Assembly: GCF_040869045.1 (NCBI RefSeq)
Contig: NC_090322.1
Location: 195,733,477-195,797,476, forward strand
DNA length: 64,000 nucleotides
Reading direction: 5' to 3'
DNA from: Eurosta solidaginis
Lineage: Eukaryota > Arthropoda > Insecta > Diptera > Tephritidae
In this document: piece by piece, positions 1 to 11,984 of the stretch
Numbering within the stretch: the first letter of the stretch is position 1
Layout: each line of letters opens with the position of its first letter
Translations under genes and position numbers: made by a program
The notes under the pieces: model-generated
What the model was told of the DNA's origin: nothing
What the model saw: the letters and a program-made list of their open reading frames with translations, nothing else
The model's database searches: none

Positions 1-320
1 ATTTTGTGATCCATTTGAGTTTAATAATAATAATAACAATAATGCGCACGTTCGGATTAGAGGCACTAATGCAAGCACTAATCTAATTGTTGCTGACCGC
101 TACAAATGACTTCATCTGTCCTTTTCGCCATCCCTCTCTGAAGATGATATCAAAGATTGCGTGGCTAAGCAAATCGTTTTGGATAAAACTTCATTATCTT
201 TACTAAGCTGGTAAAAAAAGATGCCGTACTCTCATCGTTGCATAGGGTTAATTTCAAGTTGCCACTGAGTCCTCCTTTGAAAAATTATTACGCCCGGAAA
301 TCTGGCCAACAAATGTTACA

Positions 321-1004
321 GTGAAACCTTTTCAGAATTTTCGAAAGTCTGCGAAAACTATCGCGGACGTAGCAAGTACCAACCACACGCTCATTAATAA
401 TGACAATAGCACTAGCGCTATAAATAATAAGTTGTTAAGTATTTATTTTCAAAACATCTCGGGAATGCGTGCAAAAGATAGTGACGTATTTTTAACATCG
501 TCTCGCTGTGAGTTTGATGTTTATGTTATTGTGGAAACATGGTTGAACAGCAACTTCGGGGCTGTTGAATTCTTCGATCCTAACATCTATAATACATATC
601 GAAAAGATAGAGACGCAAATAAAACAAATTGCTTAAGAGGTGGAGGCGTTTTAATTGCGGTGAATCGGATGTTCCGTTCTTTTTCAGTCCATTTAGAAAA
701 TGATGATTCTCTCCTCGACCAGTTGTGCATCTTTGGAAGTCTCGGTAAATTATTCATTTTTACTTCTTACATTCCACCTTCCAGCCCCTACTCTTTGTAT
801 GCTGCTCATATAAACAATATTGTGAATGTTTATGAGAACAACGAAGCGTGTCATTTTTGTATTTTGGGTGATTTTAACCTCAAAAAAATTGTATGGTCAA
901 ATTTACTTTATAATGGTATCTTAACACAAACAAGGGTGAATAGCTCGCACGAAATAAATTTTATAGATAGTATTTTCAGTATTAACTTAACCCAAATTAA
1001 TTAA
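321..1004 (+). pseudogene. LINE endonuclease (EEP) domain fragment
   Basis: This 227-residue open frame is the N-terminal half of a LINE ORF2 protein, an apurinic-type endonuclease that nicks target DNA. Visible family motifs are the Q-N-x-x-G strand near residue 44, the catalytic ET pair in VETWLN near residue 72, and GDFN near residue 184. The last third, with the SDH motif, is lost by frameshift after position 1000. The frame starts with GTG, so the true start lies upstream. It belongs to the decayed element covering 1-3180. Confidence 0.75.
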
Positions 1005-2049
1005 TTTTACAATGAGCTTGTTAAAATTTTAGACCTTATCTTTGTAGATGAAAACTTGATTTTTAATGTTTCGGAGGTCACTAATATGCAGGTGCGATAT
1101 ACACCATGCCCCACTCTCCTTAACTCTGGATTTTTTTAATTTTGTTTCAGGCCCGAATATAATCTCCAATGCAAAGTTTGATTTTCGTGCCGCCGATTTT
1201 AATACTTTAAATGAAAAAAATTTGGATTCAAATTGGAATTCAATTTTCACCTCTAAAGCGTAGCGGAATGTTACGATGCCTTTCTTCTTAATATACTCGA
1301 AATTTTCTCTGATAAGCTGCCCTTACTTCCCGCGAGAATTCATAAACTTCCGTGGTATACGAAAAATTTAAAAAAGCTTAAGAATCTTAGAAATAAACAT
1401 TTTAAGTTCTATAAAGTTTCGAAGGATGTCTTTCATGAAGAAAAATATATTTATTATAGTAAAAGCTTTAAAGTCCTTGAAAAATTTTTATACAAGCAAT
1501 ATATTTCTCGGTATGAAGTAGAGATGAAGGAACCCCCTAAGGCGTTCTGGAGATATATACGATCTAAAAAAGTTGGTTCTAATATCCCAAATTGTATGTC
1601 GTACGGCGGTATACCTTCTGAGAGCTTATTGGATACTGTTAATCTTTGCCGCCGATGTCGAACAAATGGTTGACTTCGGATCCATGTTATTCTCAGAGGA
1701 AGACGTTATGAAAGGCATCCTAGCTCAAGAAACGTGAATAAAAAGCAATAATGGCGGGCTTTCGTCGGTTATTCTAAAGTTATATTTTAAATTTTTCCCT
1801 AGCAAGAGGTGATTTTGTTGATAGGTGGATAATTGCCCCGATTTCTCCTATCTTTAAATGAGGCAACAAAAATATAGTAACTAACTACAGACCCATCTCT
1901 AAACTGTATACTTGCTCGAAGCTCTTTTAAAAAGTGGTAAAAGAGATGCTGTCCTTTGCAATAAAAGGATCCATAGATGAGTATCAACACGGGTTTCTCA
2001 GTGGTCGCTCCACAGTTACGAACCTAGCCTCATTTTTGCATTTCGTGGT

Positions 2050-3117
2050 TCAAAAATGGACATCAAGTTGATGTTGTATATACTGACTTCGCGAAGGCAT
2101 TTGATACCGTCACCCACATCATACTATTGCGTAAGCTTGAGCTATTGGGTTTCCATTCTACCTTTTTACGTTTGATTGGGTCCTATCTCACTATTAGAAA
2201 CTCATTCGTCGAAATTGAGAATATCAAGTCTTATTCATTCATTGCCACATCTGTGGTACCTCAGGGTAGTATTCTCGGGCCAATTTTATTTCTTCTTTTT
2301 ATAAATGATATAGGAACCTGTTTTAGGAGTTCAAAATACCTGCTCTACGCAGATGATCTAAATAGATTAACTAATTGGTGCATTATAAATAATCTACGCC
2401 TTAATATAAAGAAATGTTTCTTTATAACGCTTTCGAAAACCTCAATACGATTAATACCGCGTATTACATTTCTGATGATAATCTCTCTAGCGTCAGGGAA
2501 TTCGTTGATCTTGGAGTAATGTTTGACTCTGGTTTTACCTTCGCGAATCATATTAGCTCTATTCTACCTAAAGCCTATTCTAATTTGGCTTTCCTGTGGC
2601 GATATGGGCGAGCTTTCAAAGATCCATACACCAGAAAAATTTTATATAATTCTTTAGTTTACTCAAAGCTGGAATATGCTTCCATAATTTGGAACCCAAT
2701 TTATTCCTCTCATTCTCAGACTGGAAAGAGTACAGAAAATTTCACTCGACTCGCACTCCAACCGCTTAATTTTTTAGAACCATTACGTTCTTACCGCGCC
2801 CGCTGTGCCCTCATAAACAGGAAGTCGCTTGCGGCCAGACGTTATATACAATATCCGCTGTTTGTGTTGCCGGGTTGCCTTCCCGGAACTACTAGCGCAA
2901 ATTGGTTTCAATGTCCCGAGAAGAACCCTTCGTGCCCAATATCCGTTCCATGTGAAAGTTATCGGAGCTAATTATCACAATTTTGATACTATCTCTAGGG
3001 CCCTCAATGAATACAATAGGATCTTTTTTAGCTTTGAGCTTGACTTCGCACTCCCGAGAGCGTCTTTTAGCGCTAAACTTTACTCGTATTATGTATACAA
3101 TAAATTTATTAGCATTT
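2050..3117 (+). pseudogene. LINE reverse transcriptase and C-terminal remnant
   Basis: Two overlapping frames (2127-2519 and 2414-2971) and a third to 3119 carry the palm and thumb regions of a LINE reverse transcriptase. The polymerase motif YADD is at about 2341-2352. It is followed at once by NRLTNWC, a block that normally sits about 20 residues further on, so a short internal deletion is likely. Frame changes near 2450 and 2830 break the protein. The order endonuclease then RT matches the frame at 321. Confidence 0.75.
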
Positions 3118-3201
3118 AAGTTTTTTTAATGTAAATATAGTCTGTAAGATTAATGAAATCATAGACTAATAAATGAAATTAAATAATTACTATATTTTAA
3201 G

Positions 3202-5259
3202 GATCTTAAAAAAGCTGCTAAGCGTGGATCTGTCAAAGAGCGCGTTATGGCTGACAAGAAAATTAAGCAATTGGAACGACTTAAGGAGCAATTGAAAAAA
3301 TTAGAACTACAAGAGACTGACAGGGATGAGAATAAAACAATTGCTTTGGGCACATCTAAGCTGAATTACCTTGATCCACGTATCACTGTCGCTTGGTGGG
3401 TATTTTAATTAACAAGTACTGCATGTATGTATATATAAAAAATATAAAAAAAGTCGAATAAAATGCTAATAATAATTACTATGTATATTAGTTTTGCCGG
3501 GAGAGAAAAAAATAAAAGAAAAAAAAAATTTAAAAAAATAGAAACAAAAATAATTTGGAAAAAATAATATGGGTAAAACAAAAAAAAAGTAAAAAAAAAG
3601 AATAATAATAAATTAATAAAAAAGTAATGTAATGAAAAATGCTATTACAATTAAAAAAATAACAAATGTACGAGTATAAAAATCCCTAGAAATAAAAACG
3701 GGAATTTCAGAACAAATATTTCTAGACGAATTAAAACGTTTTAAATTTAAAAGCCACTTGACAAAAAAATTTAAATGAACTGACTTAAAACTAAATGTTA
3801 TGCTAATTTCACAAGGAGGGTTAATGAAATGATCATTCAAGTGTTCTACTTTCAAAAATAGGCACATATTTGGTAAGGTACAGCATCTATGAGTAGTTGC
3901 GCATGCTTTTATTTTGTTTGTCTTTATAGTAAAGGAGGAAACGGCAACTATTTGAACTATATTTTGTAAAAGCGTAATGTTTGTATGGGGCTGCTACCAG
4001 ATGTTCTTTTAATGAAGCAAGTTACTCTGTGTGAAAGGAAAACTTAATTATTTCATTAAATAAAATTGTGGTTTGATTAAGTTCTTTTTTGTGCAATTTG
4101 CATTAGGATTTCTTTCAGAATGGCATCTATTTTTTTCTAATCTCAGAATAAAGTTTAAAATTTGGTAAAAATGTATAAGCCTAATCCCTCAAGAGAAGCT
4201 AACTATGACTTAAAAAATATGAATAAATAATACAATTACTTAATATATTAATAAGGTCTGCGTTTGAAAAAATTGTCACCTTTATTTAATCAAATAACTC
4301 TTTTCCAAATTGATGTATTTAAATTATTTTTTTGCGGCATATTTTGCTATAAAAATGGCAAGCGAATTGGAAGTACGTAAACAAATTTTGCAAGTTTATC
4401 AAGACCATCCTCAGTGGACTTTCAAAAAAATTGGGAGGGATGTAAAAGTGTGCCCAAAAACTGTTTCAAGAGTTTTAAAAAGCTTCAAGGAGGAGTTGGC
4501 TGGCTGTCACTCGAAAGCCTGGTTCTGGCAGAAAAAAAGGAATCAGTGACCAAAATAAGAAGAATAAAATTTTAACCAGTTTACGTAGAAACCCCAGTAT
4601 TTCGGGCAGAAAATTGGCGCAGATACTGGAATGTTCCGAGTTTTTGGTTCGCAAAACTAAAAAAGAGGCTGGTCTCAAGACATTTAAAGTTCAAAAAGTT
4701 CCAGACAGAAATGGTGTGAAGAATATTGAAGCAAAACAACGTGCCAAAATATTAAAAACAAATTTTTTTCAAAAGTTCAGTTGCTGTATTATGGGCGACG
4801 AAACTTATGTTTTAGCCGATTTTTCGCAGCTTCCAGGCCAAGAATTTTACACTGCAGACTCGCGGAAATAAATGGTTAATGGAAGGGGTACCCAAAAATT
4901 AAAAAATTTTACAAAATAAAAATAAATGAAAAAGTTTAAACATATAATAATAAAGTTGTAACTGAATAAACATGTAAATATGACATTTACTTCTAAAATC
5001 GGACTACTGGTTTAGAAAGTTTTTCGTATTTAGTGATGGACAATTTTTTCAAACGCAGTCCTTATATCATAAAAAATACAAACAACGATAAACAAAAATT
5101 TAGAACGTAAAAAATTAAAGGAGTAAAATTAAACTTAATTTCTCTTATAATTGCAGGTGCAAAAAGCACGGCGTGCCAATTGAGAAGATTTTCAATAAAA
5201 CACAAAGAAATAAATTTATGTGGGCCATACACATGGCTGATGAAAATTATGTCTTCTAA
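3202..5259 (+). CDS. Top1: DNA topoisomerase I, last two exons (join 3202-3395, 5157-5259)
   Basis: Type IB topoisomerase I relaxes supercoils in the nucleus by nicking one strand through a tyrosine. The upstream exon follows a TTTTAAG acceptor. It encodes a lysine-rich coiled linker, then [16 protein letters not shown], the block that contains the family's catalytic tyrosine (NYLDP). It splices (TG|gtgggt ... ttgcag|G) in frame to [16 protein letters not shown], and the protein ends [12 protein letters not shown], the family's C-terminus. Only about 98 codons lie in the window; earlier exons are upstream. Both splice sites are canonical and the frame is intact, so the gene is probably functional. 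The 1761-nt intron holds a mariner relic. The identification rests on recognising the conserved C-terminus. Confidence 0.95.
4254..5062 (+). mobile_element. mariner/Tc1 relic with TIRs and TA duplication
   Basis: The ends are inverted repeats of about 24 bp. The left arm contains CTGCGTTTGAAAAAATTGTC and the right arm is its complement with one mismatch. Both are flanked by TA (4252-4253 and 5063-5064), the Tc1/mariner target duplication. At about 0.8 kb it is shorter than the usual 1.3 kb, so the 3' part of the transposase gene is deleted. It lies inside the Top1 terminal intron in the same orientation as the gene. Confidence 0.92.
4355..4871 (+). pseudogene. Broken mariner-type transposase
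   Basis: The frame starts [19 protein letters not shown], a helix-turn-helix N-terminus, and continues to [14 protein letters not shown] frameshift near 4500 moves to a second frame (4614-4871) with [20 protein letters not shown] and then [19 protein letters not shown], which holds the first catalytic Asp. A stop follows at 4869-4871 and the rest of the catalytic domain is missing. The D-E-T-Y-V block resembles the maT/mori-like mariner groups; the exact subgroup is not resolved. Confidence 0.88.
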
Positions 5260-6900
5260 GTGGATTACTTATACACTGTTGTGTTTATTTCCAAACGAAG
5301 GAGGCAGTGCATGAGTCAAAGCAAAGGGCAGTTGAACATTCAATGTAGCATGCCCGTTAGATGTTGATGCACTACCACTACCTTCAACACCACCACCAAC
5401 TTAACATTATAAAGATAAAGTTGTGGAAAAAAGCATGGATAATTGTGAAATGTTAATATAAATCAAAAATATTGTAACATCATCAAAATTGCAACACTAG
5501 ACGGAACAAAGAGTATGAGGAATTATTATATGCCTCATACTATGTCGTAGTATATATGCATAATGTTATATATACACATACTTACATATTATCCATATTA
5601 TAGCTTAGAGAGTAATTAATGAAGACACTTCATTATAAATACATAAAAATGTAAACAACTCTCGCAATAGATTTGTAAACATACAGCACACATACATAGC
5701 CTTAATATGTATGATTAGATATTTAAGTAAATAGGATTGTGGGTTGCCATTGAGTGTGTGAATGGCAATAAACTATTATCCCTATTATCATGCACACGTA
5801 TTATAATACACATATTTTACACACAGACATGGCAAGCATCTTTAGGGGAACGTTTTAGCGTACAAACACATTAGAAATTTTTGAAATAAACAATTTTGGT
5901 TTCTACTTTATAAAGTGCGATAGAAACAACAAACAAGAGAAAAAATAAAATACTATTAAGCGTATGAAAAGGTAACCAAGATAATCGAGCAACAAAGCGA
6001 TCTTTAATTAATACAAGATTGAAGATATGAATTTTAATTAGAATTTAGTAGCAACTTTATTATGAAAAAATAAAAGGTGTGCTAAATTTTTTGATTTTTC
6101 TTCAAGAAATAACACACTCCTATGCATAGAAACACAACAAACCAACATAAAAGCATTATTTGAGTTAAAACAATTTTTAGCATAATTTACAAACAATTTT
6201 ATCTTATCTATAAAAGTAAGTAAATACACTATACATAAAATATAATTATAATAATGATAATAGTTTATAAGTTGTCAGAGGGACAGGCAAACCGCTCCGC
6301 TACTCTTTAAGTATGCAATATCTACATACATTCATATAAACGTGAAAAGTATATTTTCTTGCAGCGGTGTGATTCAAAATTTTCCCAATTTACGTGTAAT
6401 AATTTAGATACGATCTATTATATTAGATGCAAATATGCAAACATTCAAGGTATGCAATGAAAAACTATATACATACATAGATATTTAATTACAATAAAAT
6501 AAAAAACAAGTACGCAATTTAGTTTATGATTTATAAAATTTTTTTATTGTACACTTAATAAAAAGGAAATGTTTTAAATGTACTGTATTTTACTGAAACT
6601 ATATTCAATTATTTTCAACGCAAACATTAAATCAATTTTGTACCCGATTCCCAATACGACCTACATACCTAACACAATACTGTACATATGTACATATATG
6701 CAGTTAATTAGCTGTATATATGTATGTTTGTATGTACCGGCAATTGTTTTTGTATAACTTAAGTTTCAAAACAAATATATTAAACAATACTGTACTGTAA
6801 AATAATAGAAAAAACATTTATTTTTTTTAAATAAGAAGCTATTGATGACAATATTTTTGCTAAATAATGCAAGAAAACTTTAGGCGTTAAGGTAAGTCTG
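5260..6900 (+). other. Top1 3' UTR and AT-rich 3' flank
   Basis: No convincing coding frame is visible. The stretch is strongly AT-rich with many short ATG/TACATA microrepeats and several AATAAA-like signals. The proximal part is presumably the Top1 3' UTR, but the cleavage site cannot be fixed from sequence alone. Confidence 0.5.
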
Positions 6901-6920
6901 GTAACTTTGATAACTTTCCT

Positions 6921-7640
6921 TTAGGTTAGGTTAGGTTGCAAAGGCTGAGCTGTACAATATGGTAACAGCTCACTACTTAGGCCACCAATGGGCCCATTGT
7001 AATACCCTATACGGTCTCAAAGAGGATCCCTACCCTGCCTAAAGCGGGTCAAACCACTTCGAGGAAATTATATATTTTGCTAGAGCCCCTATCATAGCTA
7101 AAGACCTCAGCAAGGTCATGTAGACAAGGTTTACCAAGGATGGGCAACCTACGCCTACTAAGCGCTGGACAATGACAGAGAAGATGCTGGACACTCCTCC
7201 TCTTCTGTAAATTTGCAGCTGCGACAATAGTCGAAGGTCGTTGCCCCCATTCTAGCACCATGCGTGCCTATTAAACAATGCCCTGTTAGAACCCTTATCA
7301 GGGACGATAGAACTGATTTGTTTAAAATCAGAAGCGCTCCTGTGCGCCCCTTGTCATATGAGGGCCAGGTTAGCCTAGATGTCTCACACGATGATATGGC
7401 TAACCATAGTCCGTTTGCAATTTTTATAGTGCTTGTGTTCACACGAAGCCTGAAAGTGGCCATGGGTATACCTACCGAATCATGGTCGTTGGTGCCTCTT
7501 CTGGCCAGCTCGTCTGCTCTGCAGTTGCCTTCAATATTCCTGTGCCCATGTACCCATATAAAGCCGATACTGAAGTGCTGAGCCATCTCGTTAAGAGATC
7601 TACGGCTTTCAGTTTCCTGTTAGTAAAATATATTTTCTAT
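6921..7640 (-). mobile_element. LINE 3' fragment with RNase H region and (CCTAA)n terminus
   Basis: The frame 7586-7158 reads FIWVHGHRNIEGNCRADELA, the last motif of a LINE RNase H domain (the V-x-G-H-x-x-x-x-G-N block). A cysteine-bearing tail typical of I/LOA-type LINEs follows. A frame change near 7240 separates the CCHC-like tail (RSCKFTEEEECP, then HLLCHCPAL). On the element strand the 3' end reads GCAACCTAACCTAACCTAAAG (6921-6941 region), a short tandem terminus. It is 5' truncated and inactive. Confidence 0.72.
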
Positions 7641-7699
7641 CTTAAAGCACCTGTTGATAACGCGCAAAGAAGCTACCTGTATAATTCTATGTCTGTAAA

Positions 7700-8290
7700 T
7701 TGAGCAACACTGCCAGCTCAGGATTGGAAATCAAATGACAGCTTATAAATCCTACAGAGAATTACACTTGCCAACAAGTGCTTTTTGGAACTGAGTAGGA
7801 AATCAAAGAGAAAAGTTCAACAAGGCTTTCTTCACAGCTGGATTGGAAGAGTGGAAAGTGTCGGAACCAGATGCATGGTTCCTATTACGGTACCCCATGC
7901 ATGCTTTGCGGAGAGATCGTGGAATGATTCACAAAGACATATGCGGGTTTGAGTTAAAAAATTTATATTCACTTGAATACAAATGCAAATAATTTCAAAA
8001 TAAAATTACAAAATTTCCCTTTTCTAATTTTAAAATTAAAATCCGCCACTATTTTGTTGGGAATCGGTCCGCACTCCCTCTGCAAAGCATCCATCGGATA
8101 CTGTTAATAGGCACGAGTGACGCGTGTGTTGAGAGAATAATTATGAGCTGTACGAGATTTACGTAGATACAAACCTTAGTAGCGAATGTTGACATCACTA
8201 GGCTGTTAGTAAATAATCACGCAACAACAAAGACCACACTTGTGTATATGAACACTTCAACGCTTCCCAAGGTAGTCGGTTTTATGTAGC
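7700..8290. other. No gene recognised
   Basis: This stretch holds no frame I recognise. Near 7870-7905 it has a short imperfect inverted repeat (CAGATGCATGG ... CCATGCATG). It separates two LINE fragments. Confidence 0.4.
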
Positions 8291-8295
8291 GCAGC

Positions 8296-8790
8296 GACTC
8301 GGGATTTTTCCCGACCAAAGACTGTCATTTCAGTGTAACCCCATTTGCGTCCCTCCCACAAATTGTCATCCTCCCAGCAGCTCCTTGCAGCGGGACTGCT
8401 CCATATTCTCTTGCTCCGGGAAGGTATCGAACCCAATCCGGGTCCGTCTCGTGAGTCCGGTCCTGAGAAATGATTTTGCTGTGTCTGCCGGAAAAGAATC
8501 TTTTTAGGACGGTCATACTCTTGTCAGTGTTATAAATCTTTTTTTTTTGTGGCTCCTTGCTGTTCACGCCCAAGGGCGGCCCCGTAGTCTACGCCTTAGT
8601 GCCCCCCCTTCTTATCAGCCCCTGCCTCCGTCTTCTTCCCCCTCTTTCGGCAGCAATCATGTAGGTCAGGGAAACAGACTCCTAACCCCCTACCTCTTTT
8701 TGCACCGTTTGCCAGCACAGATATATATGTTTGCGACATCCGCCCAATGCAGCTCCTGCCATGGACAGTGCCACTTTCCTAGATGTTCTA
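8296..8790 (+). mobile_element. LINE N-terminal fragment with PHD-like finger and 2A-like motif
   Basis: This is one of three copies of the same LINE N-terminal segment (others at 36150-36440 + and 56918-57364 -). In frame it reads LLHILLLREGIEPNPGP (motif at 8423-8446), then a cysteine-rich finger starting FCCVCRK after a TGA stop that replaces a Trp codon. About 8760-8890 repeats the proline-rich stretch seen at 56850-56960. It is frame-broken and joins an unrelated RTE fragment near 8890. Confidence 0.65.
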
Positions 8791-8890
8791 GTCTCCGCGA
8801 CGGTAACCCCCTCCCGACGGGTTTCATTGCGCCAGGTCGCAAACCCAAATACACCGGGTACCCCAATGCTAACCCAAGGACGTCCAGTCC

Positions 8891-9235
8891 TAGGGCACAA
8901 CAGCAGTGGCGAGTACCGAAGAAGATTTAATGATAAACTGTACGAGCTATACGCAGGCATCCACATAGTCCAGCGAATTAAAAGGCAGCGGCTGTGCTGG
9001 CTATGCCATGTTATTCGAATGAAAGATGATGCTCCGGCCAAGAAAGTGTTTCTATTGGAACCCCCCTATGGAAGCAGAGGTAGAAGTCCCCACTCCGTTG
9101 GAAGGACCAGATGGAAAACGATTTAAACTCCCTTGGTGTGACCAATTGGCGCCGGTTGGCGGAGCGAAGGAGCGACTGGCGCGCCTTGTTCGACGACCAT
9201 AACCGTTTAGGCGGTTAAGCGCCAATTAAGTAAGC
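8891..9235 (+). mobile_element. RTE-clade LINE 3' end
   Basis: The frame around 8895-9126 reads YRRRFNDKLYELYAG, then IKRQRLCWLCHVIRMKDD and GRSPHSVGRTRWKT. This matches the conserved C-terminal block of RTE-type LINE polymerases (R-L-x-W-x-G/C-H-V-x-R-M ... R-W). It is a short 5'-truncated remnant directly after the preceding LINE piece. Confidence 0.72.
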
Positions 9236-9239
9236 CTTA

Positions 9240-10060
9240 TTCACAATGGCCCCTTCTCGTTGTAGATGATTGTTTTGCGGCCATCACTGATTGTTAAAAA
9301 AAAAAACAGTTATACATTTCATTCCAATAATAGACATTTATTACAATATTTACTATGCATATAGAGATTTTGCACATTTAGATAACATCAATTAACTTTT
9401 CGAAGTTTTGAAATATTTGGAAATGATCTATTGTTATGACTTAATAATTATAAACTTAAAACATTTAACTAAAATCTTTATAATGTACATTTATTTACTG
9501 TAGTGATTTGATTAATTTTTATATTTAAATCTTAAATTATTCGCTAGTGTTTTTTAAAATTATGTACCTGCAAATCAACGGCTGAGTGTAATATCACGGT
9601 ACTTTCATTCAGCCGTTGATATGCTGTCCCAATATGCCCAACAACGAGAGCGAATCGTGGCGATTTCAAGCAAAATGGTACATCCCTTTATATATTTTTT
9701 ATAATCCTATCGAAATTGCGGCAAGCTTGCGTAAATCAAGGGCAGAATTCGATAAACATGGAGTGGCCATTAACTGAGTTTTAAGTCACATACATATGTA
9801 TGTATGTTATATGTCCTACTTTGGTCAAAGTTTTATGGAAGAGTGAAAACTTAAACATTTATTTCACAACAAATGCAAACAATTTTATTTGGCAACTTTT
9901 TTTTGTAACTAAATTTGGCATCGTTTTACAATACGGTACGCCACCTAATTTTTATCAAACAAAAAGTTAAAATTGTATTTCTGTCGAAAGATATAAGCAA
10001 AAAATTAGGGCACATTTTAATGAGGTTGTTTGTTTCTGGCAAAGTTGACATGGTCATAAC
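9240..10060. other. AT-rich spacer with one hairpin
   Basis: No coding frame is supported. At about 9577-9623 an inverted repeat, ATCAACGGCTGA ... TCAGCCGTTGAT, encloses about 25 nt. It could be a tiny MITE or a chance hairpin. Confidence 0.4.
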
Positions 10061-10063
10061 CAT

Positions 10064-10437
10064 TAATAGCCGTATTTTTTACACGCGTATACGTTTACGC
10101 GTAAAAAACGCTTATCCTCCCTTAGATAATGATTAGGAGACTCATCTAGCGGCAGTGGTTAAACAACCAGCTACAGCACAGGGTGTATCGAAAAGCGGAG
10201 ACACAACCCTCTGATGGCCATAGTGTATAACATATAGCTGAATCAGTTGCGATGAATTGTGGACACGCACCATTTTAAGAGGTGATACATAGAATTAGTA
10301 TAGAGGTGAAATATAGACACATATTTTACTTACATATGAGTATAATGCGTATTGAAATTTAGTAGTACTAATTTAATGCGCAGCAATTTCATTTAAGCGT
10401 AAACGTCTATAGATGTAAAAAAAATACAGCTAATGTA
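10064..10437. mobile_element. MITE, family AGCCGTG (copy 1)
   Basis: The ends are inverted: AGCCGTATTTTTTACACGCG at the left, and TTTACATCTATAGACG with TGTATTTTTTTTACA-type sequence at the right. The interior matches copy 2 at 28915-29305 almost base for base in long blocks, for example TGTATAACATATAGCTGAAT-type sequence and GCGATGAATTGTGGACAC. The flanks share AAT, suggesting a 3-bp target duplication. No coding capacity is seen. Confidence 0.75.
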
Positions 10438-10603
10438 ATACTCCTATATTGCTAGTACAATATGCTCGCAATAAGTTTTAAATTCGAAATCAATAAACGG
10501 ACAGCCTACAAAATGTATGTGATTGTAGTAGCATAGTGAGAAAAAGGTTTTAATATATGTAGGTATGTACATTCTATTTTAAATACAAACAAACAAAATA
10601 ACA

Positions 10604-11858
10604 AGTAAAAACGGGACTGTCTTCGGCTGTGCCGAAGACTTCATACCTTTCATGAATGGGGCTGAACAATAATCTTATCCCGCTCGTAATCTCCGAATAA
10701 TCGGATGTATAAGATAAGAAATATATAGTGAACAGATCTACATACCTTAACGATTTTTAAGATAAATATAAAATAAAAAACAGGTAGGTACTTTGTGTGA
10801 GGATGCAAAGTTTCAGGTTTTTTGTGGTCTGCGTGTAAAAACTATGACTACGAATCACATATTTCAACAATATATGACGTGAACGTAACTATTTGATGAA
10901 ATTTGATGAATTTTGAAGCTTCTAGCCGTAAAAAGGGGGCAAAAATTAGAGTTTATATGGGGTATATAATATATATACCACCGATCTCTATGATTTTTTC
11001 AGACAACAATATATGCTATACACGTAAGCATTTGGTGAAATTTGAACATATCTTAACGATTTTTAAGATAAATATAAAATAAAAAATAGGTAGGTAATCT
11101 GTGTGAGGATGCAAAGCTTCACTTTTTTTGTGGTCTGCATGTAAAAACTATGACTACGAATCACGTCTTTCAAAAATATATGACGTAAACGTATCTATTT
11201 GATGAAATTTGATGAATTTTGAAGCTTCTAGCCGTAAAAAAGGGGCAAAAATGACAGTTTATATGAAGTATATAATATATATACCACCTATCTATGATTT
11301 TTTCAGACAACAATATATGCTATATACGTAAGCATTTTGTGAAATTTGAAGCTTATAGCTGTTAAAATGGGGTAGAAATTGCGAAAAGTTTCTTATCTGA
11401 ACAATCGGTTGTATGAGATATATACTATATATACAACCGATCTCTATGATTTTTTCAGACAACAATATATGCTATATCCGTAAGTATTCTGTGAAATTTG
11501 AAGCTTCTAGCTGTTAAATTGGGTTAGATATTACAAAAATCCTCTTTTTCTGAAAAATCGGTTGCATGGAGGATATATGCTATAGTGGTCCGATCCGGTC
11601 GGTTCCGACAAATGTCTAATCGGACACCCAAATACACCCGCTCACCAAATTTTATCAAGATATCTCAAAAATTGAGGGACTAGTTTGCATACAAACAGAC
11701 AGACGGACAGACGGACATGGCTAAATCAACTCAGCTCTTCACCCTGATTATTTCGATATACTTAATGGTGGGTCTATCTATTTTCCTTTAAGGACTTACA
11801 ATTTTCGGTTTCGTGACGAAATTAATATACCATTTCATTTTCATGAAAGGTATAAAAA
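10604..11858 (-). mobile_element. DINE-1/Helentron-like element with internal tandem repeats
   Basis: On the - strand it begins TATACCTTTCATGAAAATG and soon reads GCCATGTCCGTCTGTCCGTC, the hallmark block of Drosophila INE-1/DINE-1 (Helentron-associated) elements. The far end carries ACTTCATACCTTTCATGAA. Inside, a unit of about 130-330 bp containing TATGATTTTTTCAGACAACA is repeated three times, and CTTAACGATTTTTAAGATAA twice. No Rep/helicase gene is present, so it is non-autonomous. Confidence 0.75.
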
Positions 11859-11984
11859 AAAAAAAAATTTAAACAGCAATACATCGGCACTCTAATGTTT
11901 GTGAGTGTGGTTATATAAAAGTATTACGTATATGGTCAAAGCCATTATTTTCCTAATCCATACCTACTGACAGCCGTTATTGGT

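Larger units (their letters stand above)
1..3180 (+). mobile_element. Decayed LINE (Jockey/CR1-like), nearly full ORF2
   Basis: A non-LTR retrotransposon lies in the Top1 intron. Bases about 100-310 read as a broken ORF1 C-terminus (HRVNFKLPLSPPLK). 321-1004 is the endonuclease domain, with YFQNISGMR near its start, VETWLN, RGGGVLIAV and ILGDFNL. From about 1300 to 3117 follows a frame-shifted reverse transcriptase containing KAFDTVTH, VPQGSILGPILF and YADDLN, then a C-terminal tail. The 3' end is A/T-rich and runs out near 3180. Stops and frameshifts make it inactive. The clade is uncertain. Confidence 0.8.

Noticed and set aside
6921..6945. Interstitial telomere
   Set aside because: There are only three TTAGG units, and they form the 3' terminus of a LINE.
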